Source: Actinomycetota bacterium
Lineage (GTDB): Bacteria > Actinomycetota > Thermoleophilia > Solirubrobacterales > Solirubrobacteraceae
Direction: 5' to 3'
Assembly (NCBI GenBank): GCA_005788585.1
Contig: SYBY01000251.1
Coordinates: 1 to 28,038 of the forward strand
DNA length: 28,038 nucleotides
Below the pieces are notes generated by a model. It did no database searches and was not told the origin of the DNA. It saw nothing but the letters and a program-made list of their open reading frames with translations. Both the position numbers and the translations under genes were made by a program. Shown in pieces: positions 23,532-28,038 of the stretch. Numbering within the stretch: the stretch's first letter is position 1; every line of letters begins with the position of its first letter.

Positions 23532-25099
23532 GAGAAGGACCGCTCGCGCAGGACCAGGATCGCCATGGGCACCGCCGACACGGCGAGCAGCAGCAGCGAT
23601 GGGACCGCACCCCGCTCGTAGAAGCCGACGCTCGTCGTGCGCCAGACCTCGATCGCGAGCGTGTCGAAGCCTATCGGCGAGAGGATCAGGGTCGCGGGGA
23701 GCTCCTTGACCGCGGTGAGGAAGACGAGCGCGCCGCCAGCCGCGGCGCCGCCGCGCAGCAGCGGAGCGGTCACGGACGCGAACGCCCGCGCCGGTGAGCG
23801 CCCGAGGGACCGCGCGGCCTCCTCCAGCCGCGGGTCGATCTGCAGGGCGGCGGTCCGGATCGCGCCGATGGCCTGCGGCAGGAACAGGATCACGAGCGCC
23901 ACCACGAGCATGAAGAGCGTCTGGTAGAGCGCCGGGACCGCCCGCGTCGCGAAGAACACGAGCGCCAGCGCGACGACGATGCCCGGCAGCGCGTGCCCGA
24001 GATAGGCGCCCCACTCGATCGTCCGAGGCGCGCGGCCGCGGTACCGGGCGGCGAGCAGGGCGACCGGCACCGCGCACACCACCGCGACCGCCGCCGCCAG
24101 GCCTGCCGCCAGCAGCGAGTTCCCGGCGGCCCCCAGCACCGACCCCCATTCGATGTCGCCGGAGATCGACCGCGTTGTCCACAGTGCGAGCATCCCGATC
24201 GGCAGCGCCAGCGCCAGGCCCACGACCATCGCGCAGAAGCCCAGCGCGGGCCAGCGCCAGACGCCGAGCGCCACCGGCCGCGGCGGGCGCGCTGAGCCCG
24301 GCGCGCTGCGGTGCAGGGCGCCGCCGCGCGAGCGTCCCTCCAGCCATAGGATCACGAGGGTCACGAGCACCAGGAGCGTCGCCAGCGACGCCGCGCCCAC
24401 CCGGTCGAACGACGACTGGTACTGCACGTAGATGACCCGCGTGAACGAGTCGAAGCGCATGATGGACACGGCGCCGAAGTCGCTCAGCACGTACAGCGAG
24501 ACGAGCAGCGCGCCTGCGCCGACGGCGGGCAGCAGCTGCGGCAGCACGACGCTGCGGTACGCCGCCCAACCTGACCGCCCCATCCCGCGTGCGGCCTCCT
24601 CCAGCGACGGGTCCATCCGCCGCAGCACGGCCTGGAGCGGCAGCAGCACGTACGGGAAGCAGAACAGCGTCAGCGCCAGCCACGCGCCCCAGAACCCGTA
24701 CAGCGACGGCAGCCGGTCGATCCCCAGCGGGCCCTCGAGCACGCCCTGCAGCTCACCACGCGGGCCCAGCGCGCTGACGAGCAGGTACGCCCCGATGTAG
24801 CTCGGGATCACCAGCGGCAGCGCGCACAGCACCGACCAGACGCCGCGCCCCGGAAGGTCGGTGCGCACGGTCAGCCAGCTGATCGGCAGGGAGATCGCGA
24901 CGGTCGCCGCGGTGACGGCGACCGCCAGCCCCACGCTGCGCAGCAGCAGCTCGAATGCGCGTGCCGACCAGACGGTGTCCCACCACTGCGGCAGATCGCC
25001 GAGGACCACCCAGGCGAGGTAGGCGACCGGCAGCACCGCGCCGGCCGCGACGAGCCCCGCCGCGGCGAGCAGCGCGGGGGGTGCGCCGCGGCGGGCCAT
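23528..25099 (-). CDS. fbpB: Fe(III) ABC importer permease, double-domain
   Basis: This 523-residue inner-membrane protein has about twelve hydrophobic segments in two homologous halves, the usual FbpB/ThiP-like fusion. Each half has the EAA loop that contacts the ATPase: EEAARGMGRSGWAAYRSVVLP (from residue 167) and EEAARSLGRSPARAFASVTAP (from residue 426). It forms the channel for iron delivered by FbpA. The ATG at 25099 lies four bases after the fbpA stop, and the 3' end overlaps fbpC by four bases, so all three genes form one operon. Confidence 0.93.
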   Translation of the reverse strand: MARRGAPPALLAAAGLVAAGAVLPVAYLAWVVLGDLPQWWDTVWSARAFELLLRSVGLAVAVTAATVAISLPISWLTVRTDLPGRGVWSVLCALPLVIPSYIGAYLLVSALGPRGELQGVLEGPLGIDRLPSLYGFWGAWLALTLFCFPYVLLPLQAVLRRMDPSLEEAARGMGRSGWAAYRSVVLPQLLPAVGAGALLVSLYVLSDFGAVSIMRFDSFTRVIYVQYQSSFDRVGAASLATLLVLVTLVILWLEGRSRGGALHRSAPGSARPPRPVALGVWRWPALGFCAMVVGLALALPIGMLALWTTRSISGDIEWGSVLGAAGNSLLAAGLAAAVAVVCAVPVALLAARYRGRAPRTIEWGAYLGHALPGIVVALALVFFATRAVPALYQTLFMLVVALVILFLPQAIGAIRTAALQIDPRLEEAARSLGRSPARAFASVTAPLLRGGAAAGGALVFLTAVKELPATLILSPIGFDTLAIEVWRTTSVGFYERGAVPSLLLLAVSAVPMAILVLRERSFS

Positions 25100-25103
25100 G
25101 GCC

Positions 25104-26114
25104 CTACAGGACCCCGGTCTGCTGGAGCAGCTCGACGGTCCCCTGGAGGTCGTCGAGCTGGTTGAGGTCGATGTCGGGCTGCTCGATCTCGTCGAGCGGC
25201 TGCAGCGACGCGTCGGCCTCGACGCCCGGCACGACCGGGTACTCCTTCAGCTCGTCGGCGAAGTAGCGCTGGCTCTCCTCGGTCAGCAGGAAGTCGGCGA
25301 ACCGCTGCGCCTTCTCCGCCTGATTCGCGCTCGCCAGGATGCCGACGCCCGCGACGTTCACGAGCGCGCCGATGTCGCCGTCGCCCGGCTCGTAGATGCC
25401 GACCGGGTAGTCGTCACCCTCCTCGGCGATCGCCTCGGCCACGTAGTAGTGGTTGATCAGCCCGGTGTCGATCTCGCCGTTGGCGATCGCGTCGCGGATC
25501 GCGATGTTGTTCTCGTAGACCTGGACGTCGTTGGCGAGCATGCCTTCGAGCCACTCGGTCGTGCGCTTGGGACCGAGCGACGCGCGCATCGCGGTCACGA
25601 ACGACTGGAACGACGCGTTCGTCGGCGCCCACGCGACGCGGCCCTTCCACTCCGCGTCGGTGAGGTCGAGGACGGAGGCCGGCAGGTCGTCCTCCTGCAG
25701 TTCGCGCTTGTCGTAGGCGATGACCCGGGCGCGGGCGGACGTCCCGACCCAGTCGCCCTGCGCCGAGCGGAACGCCTCGGGGACCTTGTCGAGCGTCGCG
25801 GCCGGCATGGCGGCGAGCAGGTCCTCGCTCTGCAGCGCGCCGAGCGCCCCGGCGTCCTGGCTGAAGAACGCGTCGGCGGGCGAGGCGTCGCCCTCCTCCA
25901 CGAGCGTCGCGGCGAGCTCCGAGGAGCCGGCGTACTTGACCTCGGTCTCGATGCCCGTCTCCTGCTCGAAGCGCTCGACGAGCGGGCCGACGAGATCCTC
26001 GTTGCGTCCGGAGTAGACGACGAGCGCGTCCTCGGACGGGCCGTCGTCGCCGCACGCGGCGAGGCCGAAGGCGAGCAGGGGCACGGCGAACAGGAGCAGG
26101 AGGAACCGGGGCAT
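25104..26114 (-). CDS. fbpA: Fe(III) ABC importer substrate-binding lipoprotein
   Basis: From ATG 26114 the product has 336 residues. It begins with a lipoprotein signal ending LAFGLAAC, with lipid-modified Cys21, so it is anchored outside the membrane. The mature part is a class II periplasmic binding protein: LVVYSGRNEDLVGPLVERFE, SSELAATLVEEG, DAFFSQDAGALGAL and GLINHYYVAEAIAEEG with the iron-binding Tyr pair (Tyr223, Tyr224). The His often found after YSGR is Asn38, a variant ligand set. An RBS (GAGG, six bases from the ATG) and a TAAGTT -10 candidate precede it, unlike the leaderless genes. First gene of the fbpABC operon. Confidence 0.94.
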   Translation of the reverse strand: MPRFLLLLFAVPLLAFGLAACGDDGPSEDALVVYSGRNEDLVGPLVERFEQETGIETEVKYAGSSELAATLVEEGDASPADAFFSQDAGALGALQSEDLLAAMPAATLDKVPEAFRSAQGDWVGTSARARVIAYDKRELQEDDLPASVLDLTDAEWKGRVAWAPTNASFQSFVTAMRASLGPKRTTEWLEGMLANDVQVYENNIAIRDAIANGEIDTGLINHYYVAEAIAEEGDDYPVGIYEPGDGDIGALVNVAGVGILASANQAEKAQRFADFLLTEESQRYFADELKEYPVVPGVEADASLQPLDEIEQPDIDLNQLDDLQGTVELLQQTGVL

Positions 26115-26131
26115 GTACGACCTCGTCGAGG

Positions 26132-26137
26132 AACTTA
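26132..26137 (-). promoter_or_regulatory. Candidate -10 box and direct repeat upstream of fbpA
   Basis: On the minus strand TAAGTT lies 17 bases before the fbpA ATG. Around it GTTCC occurs twice, four bases apart (GTTCCCTAAGTTCC). An RBS GAGG follows within the palindrome CCTCGACGAGG (26121-26131). The repeat could bind a regulator, but no clear DtxR/IdeR or Fur box was recognised. Confidence 0.35.
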
Positions 26138-26255
26138 GGGAACCCGAAGGCGCCCGACAGCTTGCCACACACGCACCGCTCCATCCGCCCTCGTCGCGTG
26201 TCCATGAACCAGAGAGGGTCAAGCAGGCGTAAGTCTGGGTACACGACCGAGTTGG

Positions 26256-26474
26256 ATGGACATGATCACGCAGACCCCCAACGACATCTACGAGCGCCTC
26301 GAGCTTCTGCGTATCGAGCGGGCGCTGGCGATGGGGTGCGAGCTGCGCCACGACCCGGCGTACATGCACGATCTCGACACCGAGATCGCCGTCATGCACG
26401 CGGCATGGGTGGGCGCAGCGGTCACCGAGATCGCCGTGCTCCGCGCGCAGTTCGCCGGCGCAGCCCAGGGCTGA
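26256..26474 (+). CDS. Small protein of unknown function (72 residues) with internal tandem repeat
   Basis: I do not recognise a family. The sequence is helical and rich in Ala, Leu and Glu: YERLELLRIERALAMGCEL, then DPAYMHDLD, then two 15-residue repeats (TEIAVMHAAWVGAAV and TEIAVLRAQFAGAAQ). It has no signal peptide and no membrane span. Codon use with strong G/C third positions and regular amphipathic pattern support a real gene. There are two possible starts, ATG 26256 and ATG 26262; GAG-TTGG upstream is a weak RBS. It is divergent from fbpA (141-bp gap) and converges on the NlpC/P60 gene; its stop lies in an inverted-repeat cluster. Confidence 0.6.
   Translation: MDMITQTPNDIYERLELLRIERALAMGCELRHDPAYMHDLDTEIAVMHAAWVGAAVTEIAVLRAQFAGAAQG
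26379..26468 (+). repeat. 45-bp imperfect tandem duplication inside the small gene
   Basis: Units 26379-26423 and 26424-26468 each start with ACCGAGATCGCCGT, identical over 14 bases, and match at about 30 of 45 positions by eye. They encode the two 15-residue repeats and keep the frame. Confidence 0.75.
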
Positions 26475-26505
26475 GCCCCCGGGCTCGGCCTGCGGGCTAC
26501 AGCCC
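26461..26505. terminator. Cluster of AGCCC/GGGCT inverted repeats holding two stop codons
   Basis: Three inverted repeats follow each other: CAGCCCAGGGCTG (26461-26473), GAGCCCCCGGGCTC (26473-26486) and GGGCTACAGCCC (26494-26505). The plus-strand stop TGA (26472-26474) and the minus-strand stop (TAG, 26499-26497) both lie in them. Alternative pairings among the six half-sites give strong structures on both strands. This is a likely bidirectional terminator for the small gene and the NlpC/P60 gene. Confidence 0.5.
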
Positions 26506-27273
26506 CGGCGGGTGCCGGGCGACGAAGCCCTCGCGCGAGCGCATCTCGTTCTGCCACCGCGACCCGGTCTTCTTCTGGCCCGTCGTGTCGAACCGGACAC
26601 CGGCGACTTCGAGGAAGACGTGGCCGTCGTGGGTCCAGACCGTCACCCACTTGCCCTTGCCAGGCTTGCCCCAGCCCTTGAGCTGTCCGGACGTCAGGGA
26701 GCGATCGAGCAGCCCTGCGGACGCGAGTGCGAACGACACCGAGCCCGAGCAGTCGTAGCCCTTGTCCTTCCACTTGCCGTGGCCGCCGCCCCACAGATAC
26801 GGCGTGCGGGCGATGCCGTTGCCGGCCTCGATGATTTGGCGGACCTCGGGCGGCGCCTCCAGCGGCGGCAGCGCGATGCCGTTCTCGAGGACCTCGGCGC
26901 GCACGATCGTCTGGTCGGTGTCCGCGTCGGTGGGGTCGAGCGCGTCTGACGGCGCGGCCGGGACGGTCATCGTCTGCGCGTCCTCAGCTTCATCGTCGGC
27001 CTGGTCCTCGGCCTCGCGCGACGCCATGGCGGCGCGCTGTGCGTCGGCATCGGCCTGCCGGTCGGCTTCGCGCTGGGCCTCGCGGTCAAGCTCGGCGCGC
27101 GCCTCGGTCGCCATCCGCGTCGTCTCCGGCGGCAGGGGAAGCGGCGAGGCGACGGAGCGCAGCGCGCGGGACTCGGACTCCCCGCCGAATGCGGTGGTGG
27201 CGAGGACGACAAGGCCGAGAAGTGCGAGCGCGGTGAGCGCGCCCGCGAGCAGGCGGCGAGAACGGACCATCAC
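26497..27273 (-). CDS. Secreted or membrane-anchored NlpC/P60-like peptidoglycan hydrolase
   Basis: The product has 258 residues. Residues 8-30 are a signal peptide or anchor (LLAGALTALALLGLVVLATTAFG). Residues 50-100 are a charged Ala/Glu/Arg/Asp stretch, probably an extended or coiled spacer. The C-terminal domain (from about 140) has TPYLWGGGHGKWKDKGYDCSGSVSFALASAG, with catalytic Cys175 in DCSG, and the general-base His218 in HDGHVFLEVAG, the order seen in NlpC/P60 cysteine peptidases. Such enzymes cleave peptide bonds in cell-wall stem peptides. The start is GTG 27273 or ATG 27270; an upstream GATACT could serve as a -10. It is divergent from the acyl-CoA dehydrogenase gene. Activity is inferred from motifs. 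Confidence 0.85.
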   Translation of the reverse strand: MMVRSRRLLAGALTALALLGLVVLATTAFGGESESRALRSVASPLPLPPETTRMATEARAELDREAQREADRQADADAQRAAMASREAEDQADDEAEDAQTMTVPAAPSDALDPTDADTDQTIVRAEVLENGIALPPLEAPPEVRQIIEAGNGIARTPYLWGGGHGKWKDKGYDCSGSVSFALASAGLLDRSLTSGQLKGWGKPGKGKWVTVWTHDGHVFLEVAGVRFDTTGQKKTGSRWQNEMRSREGFVARHPPGL

Positions 27274-27379
27274 CTGCAGTATCGGTCATCGGCGTGCTCG
27301 GCAGCAGAGGGCGGCGGAAATCGGGCCGATCGGGAGTGGTCCGGGCACACCCGCGTCCACGAATACGCGACCTTCCAAC

Positions 27380-27385
27380 TACAAT
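27380..27385 (+). promoter_or_regulatory. Candidate -10 box for the acyl-CoA dehydrogenase gene
   Basis: TACAAT, close to the consensus TATAAT, ends eleven bases before the ATG at 27397. The bases between (TCGGGGCAGAT) include a weak G-rich RBS. No -35 match was seen. Confidence 0.45.
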
Positions 27386-27396
27386 TCGGGGCAGAT

Positions 27397-28038
27397 ATGG
27401 CCACGAGCACCCACACCGACCTCTTCGCGCTGCCGCAGGAATTCCTCGAGCTGCGCGACATGATCCGCCAGATCGCGACGGAGAAGATCGCGCCGCGCGC
27501 CCACGACATCGACGCGACGGCGGAGTACCCGCACGATTTGCGCGAGATCCTCGCCGAGAACGGCATCCTCGGCCTGCCGTTCGAGGAGGAGCACGGCGGC
27601 ACCGGCACGGGCGTCCTCATGCTGAACATCGGCGTCGAGGAGATCGCCAAGGCGTGCGCCTCGACATCGCTCATCCTCATGGTGCAGGAGCTCGGCTCCA
27701 TGCCGATCAAGCTCTTCGGCAGCGAGGAGCAGAAGCAGCAGTGGCTCCCGCGCCTGGCGTCCGGTGAGATCACGCCCGCGTTCGCGCTCTCCGAGCCCGA
27801 GGCCGGTTCTGACCCGGGCAGCATGCGCACGCACGCGGTCCGCGACGGCGACGAGTGGGTCATCAACGGCGCGAAGAACTGGATCACGAACTCCGGCGTC
27901 GCCGACTTCTACCTGACGTTCGCGGTGACCGATCGCGAGGCCGGCAAGGTCTCCGCGTTCATCGTCGAGAAGGACCGCCCCGGCTTCTCCATCGGCAAGC
28001 TCGAGAAGAAGCTCGGCATCAAGGGCTCGCCCACCGGC
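27397..28038 (+). CDS. Acyl-CoA dehydrogenase, N-terminal part (cut by window edge)
   Basis: The frame is open for 214 codons from ATG 27397 to the right edge with no stop. It starts with the helical N-terminal domain (LRDMIRQIATEKIAPRAHDI, GILGLPFEEEHGGTGTG), continues with LGSMPIKLFGSEEQKQQWLP, and has the family's FAD-contact segment FALSEPEAGSDPGSMRTHA and WVINGAKNWITNSGVADFYL, then the middle beta domain (FIVEKDRPGF, KLGIKGSPTG). The catalytic Glu and C-terminal helices lie beyond the window. It oxidises acyl-CoA thioesters at the alpha-beta bond using FAD and passes electrons to ETF; chain length or branched-chain preference cannot be told. The gene is divergent from the NlpC/P60 gene with a 123-bp gap. 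Confidence 0.95.
   Translation, partial: MATSTHTDLFALPQEFLELRDMIRQIATEKIAPRAHDIDATAEYPHDLREILAENGILGLPFEEEHGGTGTGVLMLNIGVEEIAKACASTSLILMVQELGSMPIKLFGSEEQKQQWLPRLASGEITPAFALSEPEAGSDPGSMRTHAVRDGDEWVINGAKNWITNSGVADFYLTFAVTDREAGKVSAFIVEKDRPGFSIGKLEKKLGIKGSPTG

Noticed and set aside
23532..24683. Upstream extension of the fbpC frame, which would make a 730-residue protein
   Set aside because: The extra part is Arg/Ala/Gly-rich noise within fbpB; the ATG at 23531 overlaps the fbpB stop as expected in an operon.
26115..26255. DtxR/IdeR or Fur box in front of fbpA
   Set aside because: TTAGGGAACC resembles half of a DtxR site, but the second half is missing and no Fur-like palindrome was found.
27294..27767. 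157-codon plus-strand frame over the acyl-CoA dehydrogenase
   Set aside because: Out of frame with the strong acyl-CoA dehydrogenase reading frame, which is open to the window edge and contains all expected motifs.

Overview
High-GC DNA with GTG starts, ATGA/GTGA gene overlaps and TANNNT-type -10 boxes set 6-11 bases before start codons. This points to an actinobacterium, possibly of the Thermoleophilia/Solirubrobacterales type; that placement is inference from style and gene content, not proven. No rRNA, tRNA, CRISPR array, transposase or integrase was seen.

Positions 1-21034 are a surface-glycan locus. It opens with the start of a polysaccharide-export ABC ATPase (minus strand, cut by the window edge) and an RmlC-type sugar epimerase. 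Three enzymes of the CDP-3,6-dideoxyhexose route follow: glucose-1-phosphate cytidylyltransferase (rfbF), CDP-glucose 4,6-dehydratase (rfbG) and the PMP/[2Fe-2S] C-3 dehydrase E1 (rfbH). Next comes a glycan-assembly block: a two-domain GT2, a GT4, a large multispanning GT-C-like membrane protein overlapping a polyprenyl-phosphate-type GT2, a second related membrane protein on the opposite strand, a Wzx-like flippase, a SAM methyltransferase, a GT4, a membrane-anchored GT2, an FkbM-type methyltransferase, and an 1148-residue protein joining a GT-A-like domain, a GT4 domain, a coiled linker and a methyltransferase. The likely flow is: a CDP-deoxysugar is made in the cytosol, GT2/GT4 enzymes build a lipid-linked glycan, methyltransferases decorate it, and a flippase and/or an ABC exporter moves it out. 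Lipid-linked sugars made by the polyprenyl-phosphate GT2 may be added outside by the GT-C-like proteins.

Positions 21035-28038 look like ordinary chromosome: heme A synthase (ctaA), a convergent Fe(III) ABC importer operon (fbpA-fbpB-fbpC, minus strand), a 72-residue unknown protein carrying a 45-bp internal tandem repeat, a secreted or anchored NlpC/P60-type hydrolase (minus strand), and the 5' part of an acyl-CoA dehydrogenase cut by the right edge.

Three recurring non-coding patterns stand out. Two 37-38 bp divergent intergenic regions each hold back-to-back -10 boxes that would give leaderless mRNAs. Several stop codons lie inside short perfect hairpins lacking a T-tract. The fbpC ATPase has a degenerate ABC signature motif although all its other motifs are intact. 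No stretch over 300 bases lacks a gene.
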